Assembly: GCA_965216335.1 (NCBI GenBank)
Contig: OZ244154.1
Coordinates: forward strand, 2,108,001 to 2,172,000
Source of the DNA: JAHEJE01 sp965216335
GTDB lineage: Bacteria > Pseudomonadota > Alphaproteobacteria > Rhizobiales > Aestuariivirgaceae
DNA length: 64,000 nucleotides
Direction of reading: 5' to 3'
The notes beneath the pieces are model-generated. The model was not told where the DNA came from. It saw nothing but the letters and a program-made list of their open reading frames with translations, and searched no databases. The stretch's first letter is position 1. Every line of letters begins with the position of its first letter. A program made the translations under genes and the position numbers. This document shows positions 11,744 to 21,137 of this stretch, piece after piece.

Positions 11744-14359
11744 CTAGGTACCCAGCCGGCTGGAGATCGCCTTGGCGATGTCAAGAGCAGGTTCATCGGC
11801 CGTCTGCTCTTCCTGATCGCCCGTCGCGATGCCCACGTCTGCAGCCTGGTTTGAATCCTGCGTACCGGAAGCCTCCGGAGTGCTCCGGTCGAAACGGGCG
11901 TCCAGCGCCGACATTGCCGATTTCAGACGGGACAGGTCGAGGGCCGGTTCGGTATCCGCGGCTTCGGCACGGTCGCTTGCGAAGGGATTGGCGATGCCCG
12001 CCGCTGGCGAACCTGAGGCTTCCTCGCCGGCTGTCACTGCCTCGGCGCGAATTTCCTGCTGTTCGTCATCTTGCGGGATAGCTGTCACACAGTTTTCACC
12101 GGCAGCATCAATGACCGGCACGAACAGGTCATCGCTGCTGGCTTCAGACGCCAAGCCGGCTTGAATGTCCTGTGAGTCCGGCTTGGTCTCGAACAGCCAG
12201 TTGGACTTTGCTTCTTCTTCGAGCGGAAGCGCCGGCAGGGCAGGAACAGCATAGCCTTCGCCGACGCCGCGCGCGACCCGCTCGACACTTGCATCGAATC
12301 CGGGCTGTTCGTCATCTCTCGCCGGCCCTGTCTCGTCGTCCGCAAAAGTCGGCAGCTCGTAGGAGTCTGCAGGATCGCCGGCCGGCGTCGCGGGAACGCA
12401 AGGGTCGACGCCGGCTTCGACAAGCTCCCGCGGCAAGACGGTTCTCTCATCGTCCTCTTTACCCGCCGAGGCTTGATCCGACCAGGCCCCCACCAGCATC
12501 GGCTCTCCGAACAGTTTGCCTTGCAGGTAATCGACCCCCATGTCGCGCAGGATGGCGGCGTCTTCTTCGGTCTCAACCCACTCGGCAACCACCTGCAGGT
12601 CAAACTTGCGCGCAAGATCGATCAGCGAACGCACAAAGTACTGGCTTTCCTGGTTGCTGCTCAACTGTTCGCAATAGGTGCCATCCAGCTTGACCATGTT
12701 GACATTGAGCGCCTTGAGATTGCGGAAAGCCGAAAAGCCGGCGCCAAAATCGTCTATGGCAACCCTGCAACCGAGTTCGCGCACCCGGTTTATGAACGCC
12801 GCGCCGCTTTCGATATCGCCCAGCAGCGCTGCCTCGTTGACTTCGATGATGATACGCGACGCCACCTCGGCATTCTCGGCCAGTTCCTGAGCAAGTTCGA
12901 TGAACCAGCGCGGATCGGTCGCTGTCGCACCGGAAACGTTGACGGCAAGATTGGTCTGCTCGAACTTCCGCAACACCCGCACCGCCATGCGGACCACCGA
13001 TTGGTCGATCAGCCTGACCAGACCCAGTTTTTCCGCGATGGGAATGAGATGAGAGGCCTCTATGACGGAGTCCCCATCGCATTTCATCCGCAGCAGGGCC
13101 TCATAGCTCGCCACTTCGCCGGATGCCGCATCGACGATCGGCTGAAAGGCAAGCGAGAACCGTTCTTCGCGCAGCGCCCCGACGATCTCGGCGGCACACC
13201 GGGCATTCAGCTCGCGCACGGACAGACGCTCCGGCGACGGCTCGAAGATGACGAAATTGTCGTTTCTCTTGCGCTTTGCCTCGGCCAGCGCCTCTTCGCA
13301 GCAGGCCAGTGCGGCATTGGCGGTTTCCGCATGCTTGGGCAGGAATATGCCGCCGATCGACAGCATCGCCCAAACCGGCCCCATGTCCGTTTCGATGACG
13401 CTGTCGCGCGCCACCCGCAGGAAGCGTTCGGCCGCCAACGATACTTCCTCCTCGGTGCAGTCGTTGAGCAGAATCGCGAACTTGGCCCCGGAGTACCGGG
13501 CAATGTGGTCGTGCTGGCGCACCACCCGGCGCAGTTTGTGGCCGACCGCAACGATGACCTCATCGGCAACATCGAAGCCATAGGCATCGTTGACCACGGC
13601 AAGATTGTTGATCACCGCGATCAGCAGCGCGCAGGTCTGGTTCTGTTCCTTGCAGTGGGCAATGGACGCCGACAACTCGTCCGACAGCCGCCCGCGGTTC
13701 ATCATTCCGGTCAACGGGTCGGAACTGCTCAGGAACTCCAGCCGTTCGTCGCGGTGATGCCGGTCGTCGACCCGGCGGATGACACCGAAAGCCTCCGCCG
13801 GCTTTCCGTCGGCGCCTGCAAACCAGCGACCGCTGTCCTCGACCCAGATGGCCTTGCGCATCTGGCGGCCATGCGGACGCATGCGGTATTCGATGCAATA
13901 GGGCACACCGGAGCCGTTGTCGGCGTCGTGCGAGCGCATGACGACTTCGAAGCGGCTTGTGGTGTTTTCCGAATCCAGCAGATCGGCGAACTTGCGGCCG
14001 GTGGAAAGGTTGTCCGGTTCAGAAACATCCAGGATCTTGGCCGCCTCGGAGTTCCACAGCATTTCATCGCTGGAGATGTGCCAGTGGTAGGTGGCACCGC
14101 CGGTCGCCTCGACAGCCCGGCGCATTCGTTCCAGTTCCGCAATGTCACGTGCCTGCGCCATCGCCGCCAGGGCGCCGTCCGCAGACCCTGCTGCCGGCTT
14201 GCCGCCGGTCTTGGCCTGTTCCAGGTTGGCGGGAGAGTTTTGTTCGGTCAGCGGCGCGCTCACGGGGCCTCCACAATCCTCGATTTCAGCAGGCCGAATG
14301 CGCCCCATCACCGGACGTGGCGGCCTGATTGTTAAATCTGAAAGGGAAAATACAGGCAT
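11744..14359 (-). CDS. PAS-like / degenerate GGDEF / EAL signalling protein with acidic C-terminal tail
   Basis: About 871 aa. An N-terminal low-complexity stretch is followed by a PAS-like region (TYHWHISSDEMLWNSEAAKIL), a GGDEF domain whose signature is degenerate (RYSGAKFAILL in place of GGDEF), and an EAL domain that keeps YEALLRM, the NVSG Asn, a Glu in IIEVNEAAL, DDFGAG, and AEWVE...LQGKLFGEP. It is therefore probably not a cyclase; it may be a c-di-GMP phosphodiesterase or effector. The last ~230 residues are Asp/Glu/Ala-rich, with no recognisable domain. The start is uncertain: the open frame extends to 14506, overlapping the ggt end, but ATG 14359 or 14308 is more plausible. There is no transmembrane segment. 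Confidence 0.85.
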   Translation of the reverse strand: MPVFSLSDLTIRPPRPVMGRIRPAEIEDCGGPVSAPLTEQNSPANLEQAKTGGKPAAGSADGALAAMAQARDIAELERMRRAVEATGGATYHWHISSDEMLWNSEAAKILDVSEPDNLSTGRKFADLLDSENTTSRFEVVMRSHDADNGSGVPYCIEYRMRPHGRQMRKAIWVEDSGRWFAGADGKPAEAFGVIRRVDDRHHRDERLEFLSSSDPLTGMMNRGRLSDELSASIAHCKEQNQTCALLIAVINNLAVVNDAYGFDVADEVIVAVGHKLRRVVRQHDHIARYSGAKFAILLNDCTEEEVSLAAERFLRVARDSVIETDMGPVWAMLSIGGIFLPKHAETANAALACCEEALAEAKRKRNDNFVIFEPSPERLSVRELNARCAAEIVGALREERFSLAFQPIVDAASGEVASYEALLRMKCDGDSVIEASHLIPIAEKLGLVRLIDQSVVRMAVRVLRKFEQTNLAVNVSGATATDPRWFIELAQELAENAEVASRIIIEVNEAALLGDIESGAAFINRVRELGCRVAIDDFGAGFSAFRNLKALNVNMVKLDGTYCEQLSSNQESQYFVRSLIDLARKFDLQVVAEWVETEEDAAILRDMGVDYLQGKLFGEPMLVGAWSDQASAGKEDDERTVLPRELVEAGVDPCVPATPAGDPADSYELPTFADDETGPARDDEQPGFDASVERVARGVGEGYAVPALPALPLEEEAKSNWLFETKPDSQDIQAGLASEASSDDLFVPVIDAAGENCVTAIPQDDEQQEIRAEAVTAGEEASGSPAAGIANPFASDRAEAADTEPALDLSRLKSAMSALDARFDRSTPEASGTQDSNQAADVGIATGDQEEQTADEPALDIAKAISSRLGT

Positions 14360-14439
14360 ATTGGTAAAGAAACGCGAAACGAATTCGCGAATTTCGTGGC
14401 CTGAACGGCAGCCCAGCGGTTCACCGCTCCGGGCGCGGC

Positions 14440-16026
14440 CTAATACCCCAGCGCCAGGCCGTCCTTGCGCGGATCGGATCCGCCGGTCAGCGTGCCGCCC
14501 TGCCAATCGATGGTGATCATCTGGCCGCCGCCGAGCGGGGTCTGCCGGCGCGCCACCTTGTGACCCTTGGCCGCCAGGGCCGAAGCCACTTCATCACTGA
14601 CGCCGTCCTCGATGTCGAGCTGGCCGTCCTCGTGAAAGGCGCGCGGAAAACTGAGAGCCTCCTGCGGATCCATGCCGTATATCGCCATGTTGACCATGAC
14701 AGCGACATGCCCCATCGGCTGATAGGTGCCGCCCATCACACCGAACGGCGAGGTGACCCGCCCGTTCTCGCGCAGCATGGCCGGAATGATGGTATGAAGC
14801 GGCCGCTTTCCCGGCTCGATGCAATTCGGGTGGCCCGGCGTCGCCACAAAGCCGGCACCACGGTCCTGCAGGGCGATGGACGTGTTCGGTGTGACGATCT
14901 TGGAGCCGAAATGGTTGAATATGGAGTTGATGAACGAAACCGACTGCCGGTCCCTGTCCACCACACTCAGATAGACCGTGTCCGATCCCGTCATCGGGAC
15001 GGTGCTTTCCGGCGCGACCAGCGCCCGGTCCGGATCGATCATCGCGGCCAGTCCGTCGGCTGTCTCATCGCTCAACAGATCGTCCAGCGGGATGTCCGCA
15101 AACGCCGGGTCGGCGATATGCCGGTCGCGCAAAACCCAGGCCAGCCGCACCGCCTCAACCTCGAGATGGCGCCGCTCCACGCTCTCCGGCGCATATTGCG
15201 CCAGATCGAACCGGCTCAGGACATTCATGGCAATCAGTGCCGTCAGTCCCTGGCCGTTCGGCGGAATTTCGCACACTTCCCGGCCATGGAATTCCGTTGA
15301 AATGGGCTCAACCCAGGTTGCCTCGGTAGCGGCAAAGTCCTCAACCGTCAGCAACGACCCCCGCGCCGCCAGATGGCTGACGATGTCTTCGGCGATCTCA
15401 CCCGAGTAAAACGCATCGCGCCCCTCCCTGGCGATCATCGACAGCGTCCGCGCCAGCACCGGAAAAGCCATCAGTTCCCCGGCTTTCGGCGCTCCCCCGT
15501 CGACCAGATAGTGCAGCCTGCCGCCTTCATCCTGCGACAATGCATCCTCGGTTTCCGCCCAGTCGTAGGCCGTGCGCGGGCCGACCGGCAGGCCGCTTTC
15601 GGCCAGGGCAATCGCCGGGGTCAATGCTTCGCCAAGCGTGAGCGTGCCCAGCTCGCGCAACAGCACGTCCCAGCCGTCGATCGCGCCCGGCACGGTAATG
15701 GCATGAATGCTGTCCTCGGTGATGTCCTTCAAACCGGACGATTTCAGCCAGTCGCCGTCTGCGCGCATTGACGACCGCCCGGATGCGTTGAGTCCGCGCA
15801 CATTGCCCTTTGCATCGCCAATCAACGCAAAACAGTCACCGCCGATGCCCGTCATTGGCGGCTCGCAGACGCACAGGACCGCAGAGGCGGTCACCGCGGC
15901 ATCGACCGCGTTGCCCCCGGCCCGCAGCACGTCCAGGGCTGCCAAAGTGGCCTGTGGCGAGGAGCTCGCTGCCATGCCGTTCGCCGCATGGGCCGTCGAT
16001 CGTCCGCCATCATGAAAATTTCTCAT
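14440..16026 (-). CDS. ggt: Gamma-glutamyltransferase family protein
   Basis: 528 aa of the Ntn-hydrolase gamma-glutamyltranspeptidase family. The autocatalytic nucleophile threonine is in GSDTVYLSVVD, and the substrate-binding segments PPMTGIGGD near the N-terminus and GGTYQPMGH near the C-terminus are visible. The start at 16026 has AGG about seven bases upstream; an upstream ATG at 16056 is less good. No signal peptide is apparent at the chosen start, so this may be a cytosolic acylase-like member rather than the periplasmic glutathione-degrading enzyme. Lies upstream of the EAL gene on the same strand. Confidence 0.88.
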   Translation of the reverse strand: MRNFHDGGRSTAHAANGMAASSSPQATLAALDVLRAGGNAVDAAVTASAVLCVCEPPMTGIGGDCFALIGDAKGNVRGLNASGRSSMRADGDWLKSSGLKDITEDSIHAITVPGAIDGWDVLLRELGTLTLGEALTPAIALAESGLPVGPRTAYDWAETEDALSQDEGGRLHYLVDGGAPKAGELMAFPVLARTLSMIAREGRDAFYSGEIAEDIVSHLAARGSLLTVEDFAATEATWVEPISTEFHGREVCEIPPNGQGLTALIAMNVLSRFDLAQYAPESVERRHLEVEAVRLAWVLRDRHIADPAFADIPLDDLLSDETADGLAAMIDPDRALVAPESTVPMTGSDTVYLSVVDRDRQSVSFINSIFNHFGSKIVTPNTSIALQDRGAGFVATPGHPNCIEPGKRPLHTIIPAMLRENGRVTSPFGVMGGTYQPMGHVAVMVNMAIYGMDPQEALSFPRAFHEDGQLDIEDGVSDEVASALAAKGHKVARRQTPLGGGQMITIDWQGGTLTGGSDPRKDGLALGY

Positions 16027-16245
16027 GCCACCTGCCTTTATTTCATCTATTCCCAAGTCCGCGTTCCGTCAGGTATACAGCATCCCCATGTAGCGTGCAG
16101 CGGCCAATCTCACCTATTGAAACGTGATGGCCAGCCACACCGTGACGGAGTGCCGCTGAGCGTCGGGAACAACAGACTTTGCCGCATTTTTCCTATTATT
16201 TGGCGGCAGCACAGCAGATTCAGCCAACAGAGGGAGGCGCAAGCC

Positions 16246-17925
16246 ATGGCCGAGGTAAAGACCGATATTCAGATCGCCCGCGAAGCAAACATGAAACCGA
16301 TCTCCGAGGTGGCGGCGAAGCTGAACATCTCCGGCGACGATCTCATTCCTTACGGTCATACCAAGGCAAAGATCTCCGCCGACTTCATCAAGTCCGTCCA
16401 GGGCAACGATGACGGCAATCTGATCCTTGTCACCGCCATCAATCCGACGCCGGCCGGCGAAGGCAAGACGACAACCACCGTCGGCCTCGGTGACGGGCTC
16501 AACGCCATCGGCAAGAACGCCATGATCTGCATCCGCGAAGCCTCGCTCGGCCCTTGCTTCGGCATGAAGGGCGGCGCCGCCGGCGGCGGCTATGCGCAGG
16601 TTGTGCCGATGGAGGACATGAACCTGCACTTTACCGGCGACTTCCACGCCATAACCTCGGCCCACAACCTGTTGTCGGCGATGATCGACAACCACATCTA
16701 CTGGGGCAACGAGCTGGGCATCGATACCCGCCGCGTCGCCTGGCGCCGGGTGATGGACATGAACGACCGCGCCCTGCGCGAGATCGTCTGCTCTCTCGGC
16801 GGTGTCGCCAACGGCTATCCGCGCGAAGCCGGCTTCGACATCACCGTGGCGTCCGAGGTCATGGCCATCCTGTGTCTGGCCACCGATATTACCGATCTGC
16901 AGGAACGCCTCGGCAGTATCATCATTGCCTACCGCCGCGACCGCTCACCGATCTATTGCCGGGACATCAAGGCCGACGGCGCCATGACCGTGCTGCTGAA
17001 GGACGCCATCCAGCCCAACATTGTCCAGACGCTGGAGAACAACCCGGCCTTCGTGCACGGCGGCCCGTTCGCCAACATCGCCCACGGCTGCAACTCGGTG
17101 ATGGCCACGACCACCGCATTGAAGGTCGCCGACTACGTGGTCACGGAAGCCGGCTTCGGTGCCGACCTCGGCGCTGAAAAGTTCTTCGACATCAAGTGCC
17201 GCAAGGCCGGCCTGAAGCCGAAGGCCGTTGTACTGGTCGCCACCGTGCGGGCCATGAAGATGAACGGTGGCGTCGCTCGTGCCGATCTTGGGCCGGAGAA
17301 TGTCGCAGCCGTCGAAAAGGGCTGCTCGAACCTCGGCCGCCACATCGAGAACCTCAAGCAGTTCGGCGTGCCGTGCGTGGTGGCGATCAACCATTTCATC
17401 ACCGACACCGACGCCGAGGTCGAGGCGGTCAGGGCATTTGCCGCCAGCCAAGGCGCCGAGGCAATCCTGTGCCAGCACTGGGCGCATGGCTCCAAAGGCA
17501 CCATCGGCCTTGCCAAGAAGGTCGTCGAGCTGGTCGACGCCGACACCGCTCAGTTTGCTCCGCTGTATCCCGATGAAATGGGTCTGTTTGAGAAGATCGA
17601 GACCGTTGCCAAGCGCATCTACCGGGCCGATGAGGTGATCGCCGACAAGAAGATCCGCGACCAGTTGCGCCAGTGGGAAGACCAGGGCTATGGCAGTCTG
17701 CCGGTATGCATGGCCAAGACGCAGTACTCGTTCTCCACCGACCCGAACCTGCGCGGCGCACCGACCGGCCACACACTGCCGATCCGCGAAGTCCGCCTGT
17801 CGGCCGGCGCCGGCTTCGTCGTCGCGATCTGCGGTGAGATCATGACCATGCCCGGCCTGCCCAGCAAGCCTGCCGCCGAGAGCATCCTCCTCAACGACGA
17901 TGGCGAGATCGAGGGGCTGTTCTAG
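16246..17925 (+). CDS. fhs: Formate--tetrahydrofolate ligase
   Basis: 559 aa, the usual length. It makes 10-formyl-THF from formate, THF and ATP. The P-loop-like TPAGEGKTTT is at residues 68-77, with the family signatures LHFTGDFHAIT and GGPFANIAHGCNS behind it. The start at 16246 has AGGGAGG eight bases upstream. Functionally it fits the C1-yielding demethylase-type flavoprotein at 25.6-28.1 kb, although the two are not in one operon. It is divergent from ggt across 219 bp. Confidence 0.97.
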   Translation: MAEVKTDIQIAREANMKPISEVAAKLNISGDDLIPYGHTKAKISADFIKSVQGNDDGNLILVTAINPTPAGEGKTTTTVGLGDGLNAIGKNAMICIREASLGPCFGMKGGAAGGGYAQVVPMEDMNLHFTGDFHAITSAHNLLSAMIDNHIYWGNELGIDTRRVAWRRVMDMNDRALREIVCSLGGVANGYPREAGFDITVASEVMAILCLATDITDLQERLGSIIIAYRRDRSPIYCRDIKADGAMTVLLKDAIQPNIVQTLENNPAFVHGGPFANIAHGCNSVMATTTALKVADYVVTEAGFGADLGAEKFFDIKCRKAGLKPKAVVLVATVRAMKMNGGVARADLGPENVAAVEKGCSNLGRHIENLKQFGVPCVVAINHFITDTDAEVEAVRAFAASQGAEAILCQHWAHGSKGTIGLAKKVVELVDADTAQFAPLYPDEMGLFEKIETVAKRIYRADEVIADKKIRDQLRQWEDQGYGSLPVCMAKTQYSFSTDPNLRGAPTGHTLPIREVRLSAGAGFVVAICGEIMTMPGLPSKPAAESILLNDDGEIEGLF

Positions 17926-17966
17926 GGGTCATTCAAGACAAATGAGTCCGTATTGAAAAGGCGCCC

Positions 17967-18053
17967 GTCATTCCGGCGAAGGCCGCAATCCAGGAGTTTT
18001 TCAAGCGAATCCCACCACTTGTGGCTCTGGACCCCGGCCTTCGCCGGGGTGAC
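17967..18053. repeat. Dispersed inverted repeat (GTCATTCCGGCGAAGGCC type)
   Basis: Left arm GTCATTCCGGCGAAGGCC and right arm GGCCTTCGCCGGGGTGAC form an imperfect palindrome of about 28-bp arms. A relative lies at 31327-31411. Such elements are common between genes in alphaproteobacteria. Here it follows fhs. Confidence 0.7.
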
Positions 18054-18142
18054 GGAACGGTGCAGCTGTCGTTGGAATCGTAGTGCTGGAACACTTTTCG
18101 GTCAGGCGTCCAGGCGGCACTTGCGGAAATTTAACATTAAAC

Positions 18143-18173
18143 AAGGGTGCGAAAGGTCTTCTTTCGCGCCCTT
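18143..18173. promoter_or_regulatory. 13-bp hairpin just upstream of the sugar-dehydrogenase start
   Basis: Arms AAGGGTGCGAAAG and CTTTCGCGCCCTT pair with a single G.T mismatch around a 5-base loop. There is no T-run on either strand, so it is not a classic terminator. It ends seven bases before the first possible start (18180) and would cover the ribosome-binding region. Confidence 0.4.
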
Positions 18174-18191
18174 TGCTGTATGATCGGCATT

Positions 18192-19361
18192 ATGCGATTC
18201 CGCTTCGTTATCTTTGCCGTCACTCTGGCCGCTGTCGCCGCAGCGGGATATTTCGCGTTCGCACCGACGGTCAATGTGCCGGTTCGCGCCGCCGTCATCG
18301 GCTACAGTGACGAAACCGCCCTGCTCAAGCGGTTGACGATTGCCGACGGTTACCGGCTGAACCTGTTCGCCACCGGTCTGGGCAGGGCCCGGGTCATCAG
18401 GCAGACCCAGGGCGGCAACTTCATCGTCACGGCGGCACGCGACGGCAAGGTTCTGTTCGTGCGCGCCGACAGCAATGGCGATGGCCGCAGCGATGGCGTC
18501 ATCGGCCTGCTGGACGGCCTCAACCGCCCCCATGGCCTGATGATCGAAGGCGACACGGTGTTTGTCGCCGAGAGTCATCGCATCTCGGTCTATGCGCTCA
18601 AGGATGAAGGCGAGCCATCCAAGGTACGCCTGGAGCGCCTGCGTACGGCGCTGGACGGCATGCCCGACGATGGCGGTCACTCGACACGCACGATCATCCG
18701 CGGTGTGGATGGACGAATCTACGTGTCGGTCGGGTCAAGCTGCAATGTCTGCATCGAAGATCACCCCTGGCGCGCCACGGTGATCCGTTTTACCGAGGGC
18801 GGGCAGCCGGAAGTGTTCGCCATGGGATTGCGCAACTCCGTCGGACTCGACTGGCAGCCGGGCAGCAACATGCTCTACGCCGTAAATGCCGGCAGGGACA
18901 TTCTCGGAGACGACTTCCCGCGCGAGGAGCTGAACCGTGTCGAGCAGGACAAGCATTACGGCTGGCCGTTCGTCAACGAGAACAACATTCCCGATCCGGA
19001 CTACGGCAAAGACCCGCCGGCCGGTGTGGACTTCACATCGCCGGTGCACATGTTCACGGCCCACTCGACACCATTGTCGATCCGGTTTCTGCGCCACGAC
19101 CCCACCATTGCACCTGGCGAAGTGGCCATCGTGGCCCGGCACGGCTCGTGGAACCGGACCACGAAATCCGGCTATGATGTCGTCCGGCTGCGGTTTCATG
19201 CCGGCGGTCAGGTGACCGAGGAACCGTTCATCACCGGGTTTGAGGAGAATGAAAACGTCATCGGACGGCCGGTCGATGTCTTCGAAACGCCCGATGGCGC
19301 CATCTGGATCACCGACGACTACGCCGGTGCCATCTACAAGGTCGTCCGCAAGACCGGCTGA
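18192..19361 (+). CDS. PQQ-dependent sugar dehydrogenase-like protein, exported
   Basis: 389 aa from ATG 18192; ATG 18180 is an alternative. It begins MRFRFVIFAVTLAAVAAAGYFAFA, a signal peptide or N-terminal anchor. The rest is the six-bladed beta-propeller of the soluble glucose/sorbosone dehydrogenase family: RPHGLMIEGDTVFVAE, GGHSTRTIIRGVDGRIYVSVGSS, ELNRVEQDKHYGWPF and GRPVDVFETPDGAIWITDD. Members oxidise aldoses in the periplasm with PQQ, but many homologues have unknown substrate. No pqq biosynthesis genes are in the window. It ends 3 bp from the convergent redoxin gene. Confidence 0.8.
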   Translation: MRFRFVIFAVTLAAVAAAGYFAFAPTVNVPVRAAVIGYSDETALLKRLTIADGYRLNLFATGLGRARVIRQTQGGNFIVTAARDGKVLFVRADSNGDGRSDGVIGLLDGLNRPHGLMIEGDTVFVAESHRISVYALKDEGEPSKVRLERLRTALDGMPDDGGHSTRTIIRGVDGRIYVSVGSSCNVCIEDHPWRATVIRFTEGGQPEVFAMGLRNSVGLDWQPGSNMLYAVNAGRDILGDDFPREELNRVEQDKHYGWPFVNENNIPDPDYGKDPPAGVDFTSPVHMFTAHSTPLSIRFLRHDPTIAPGEVAIVARHGSWNRTTKSGYDVVRLRFHAGGQVTEEPFITGFEENENVIGRPVDVFETPDGAIWITDDYAGAIYKVVRKTG

Positions 19362-19364
19362 ACC

Positions 19365-19889
19365 TCAAGCCGCACGCCGGCCCCGGACAGGGTAGTCGTT
19401 TTCGATGACAAACTTCAGCATGCCGGCCAGGTCAGCCGCCTTGGCGCGCCCGAACGGGGCCGTTTGCAGCGACCAGTGATACAGCTCGCCGTTCGGCCGG
19501 ACGATCGCCATTCCGGGCTCGCTGAACACCGCCGGCTCGCCATCCTTGATCGCGTCGGACAGGTACAGACCCCAGGCGCGTGCCGTGTCTTCGCTCATCC
19601 CGTAGCCCAGAGGCAGACTATCGAGTTTCCAGTCTGTCTTGGTCTGCTCGGCACGTTCGGCTGTGTCCATGCTGATCGCAACCACATTGATGCCAAGCTC
19701 GGCGAATGCCGACAGCTTGCCCTGAAAATCGCTGAGCTGGCCACGGCAGATGGGGCAGTGCAGGCCGCGGTAGAAGATGATCATGGTGAAATGCGTCGGC
19801 GCGTCTTCATTGAGAACAAACCGGCCGCCGCCGGCCAGTTCGACGGAAAGGCCAGGCACCTGCTGGCCGGGAGTGAGGGTCGTGTGCAT
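19365..19889 (-). CDS. Peroxiredoxin-like (AhpC/TSA, redoxin) protein
   Basis: 174 aa from ATG 19889, which has AGGAGC about eight bases upstream (an in-frame start at 19946 lacks this). The thioredoxin-fold active site is GLHCPICRGQ with Cys45 and Cys48, a CxxC arrangement typical of the AhpC/TSA redoxin group found in alphaproteobacteria rather than of classical 2-Cys peroxiredoxins. It may reduce peroxides or act as a thiol reductase; no partner reductase is adjacent. No signal peptide. Confidence 0.82.
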   Translation of the reverse strand: MHTTLTPGQQVPGLSVELAGGGRFVLNEDAPTHFTMIIFYRGLHCPICRGQLSDFQGKLSAFAELGINVVAISMDTAERAEQTKTDWKLDSLPLGYGMSEDTARAWGLYLSDAIKDGEPAVFSEPGMAIVRPNGELYHWSLQTAPFGRAKAADLAGMLKFVIENDYPVRGRRAA

Positions 19890-20044
19890 CTGTAAGCTCC
19901 TTGACTGCTGTCGCTCCCACATGGCGGTGTTGTATCGATCGTTCAAATCAACATGGCGTTACCGGGGATTGCTGACACACACCTGTCAGTAGCGGTTTGC
20001 TACGATGCATCGGTGAAATGACAACTGCAGCAGGCGGATATCCC

Positions 20045-20869
20045 ATGACTGATCCTTTCCGGACGTTCCGCGCCCTGCATGAGGCGCCGGGCACCTTCGT
20101 CGTTCCCAACCCCTGGGATATCGGCTCGGCGCGCATTCTCGCCGCCGCCGGCTTCAAGGCCCTGGCAACCACCAGTGCCGGACTTGCATTTTCAAAGGGG
20201 CTGCCGGAAGGCCGGCTGGACCGCGACGCCGTGCTGGACCACTGCCGCGACATCGCCGGCGCCACACCTCTGCCGGTGTCGGCCGATCTGGAGAAGGGCT
20301 TCGGCGACAGTCCCGAAAGCGCCTACGAAACAATCCAGGCCGCTGCCGCAACCGGCCTTGCCGGCTGCTCGATCGAAGATCACACCGGCAACCGGGACGA
20401 TCCGATCTTCGAAGTCTCTCTTGCCGTTGAACGTATCGCGGCTGCCGCCGAGGCGGCCCGCAATCTGCCGCATGATTTCATTTTGACGGCACGCTGCGAA
20501 AACCTGCTGTGGGACCGCCCGGGTCTTGATGACGTGATCGCCCGCTTGCAGGCTTACGAGGCCGCCGGCGCCGATGTGCTCTATGCGCCCGGCCCGCGCG
20601 ACACCGACAGCATCAGGACCATCTGTTCGGCCCTCACCAAGCCGGTCAACGTCGTGATGGGTCTGCCCGGCTGCGCGCTGAGCGTCGCCGAAATCGCTGA
20701 AGCCGGCGCCAAACGCATCAGCGTCGGGTCCGCACTGGCCCGCCTCGCCTACGGTGGCCTGATCCAGGCTGCCGGTGAGATGGCCGGCCCCGGCACATTC
20801 AACTTTGCCCGCGCCGCGGCGGGGTTCGCAGAGCTGGAGGACATGTTCCGGCCCTACACAAGGCGGTAA
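20045..20869 (+). CDS. Isocitrate lyase / PEP mutase family protein
   Basis: 274-aa (beta/alpha)8-barrel protein. Start 20045 with CAGGCGG upstream. It shows NPWDIGSARILAAAGF at the N-terminus, the Mg-binding SADLEKGFGD, GCSIEDHTG, and LTARCENLL. The isocitrate-lyase KKCGH signature is absent. Family members cleave 2-methylisocitrate, oxaloacetate, or phosphonopyruvate, or are lyases of unknown substrate. A phosphonate role would be tempting given the PhnYZ-like pair at 32.5 kb, but nothing here shows it. Confidence 0.82.
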   Translation: MTDPFRTFRALHEAPGTFVVPNPWDIGSARILAAAGFKALATTSAGLAFSKGLPEGRLDRDAVLDHCRDIAGATPLPVSADLEKGFGDSPESAYETIQAAAATGLAGCSIEDHTGNRDDPIFEVSLAVERIAAAAEAARNLPHDFILTARCENLLWDRPGLDDVIARLQAYEAAGADVLYAPGPRDTDSIRTICSALTKPVNVVMGLPGCALSVAEIAEAGAKRISVGSALARLAYGGLIQAAGEMAGPGTFNFARAAAGFAELEDMFRPYTRR

Positions 20870-21137
20870 CCCCGCATCGCTTTGACGTCGCAGGTGCACC
20901 TAAGGCCTATGGACCTTCAGAGTTGAGCTGCTGGCGGGACCCTGAATATCCACTAGCCATAGATTAGCCAGCACAATCAATTGCATAGGACCAAAAGGGC
21001 CACGTTTTAGACCTTTGGACTAATACTACGGCACAATCTGGTCCTACATCTGGACCCAAAGGTGATCTAGCGTCAATCGTCAGGGCTTATCCCGGATCGT
21101 GGGACCAGCCGACATGCAACGATACGGGGAGGTACGC

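Noticed and set aside
12473..14335. 620-codon plus-strand frame opposite the EAL gene
   Set aside because: Antisense shadow of a clear PAS-GGDEF-EAL gene; no recognisable motif of its own.
20986..21046. TAGGACCA...TGGTCCTA inverted pair upstream of the usp gene
   Set aside because: The 45-bp distance between short arms makes chance likely and no regulator with such a site is known to me.
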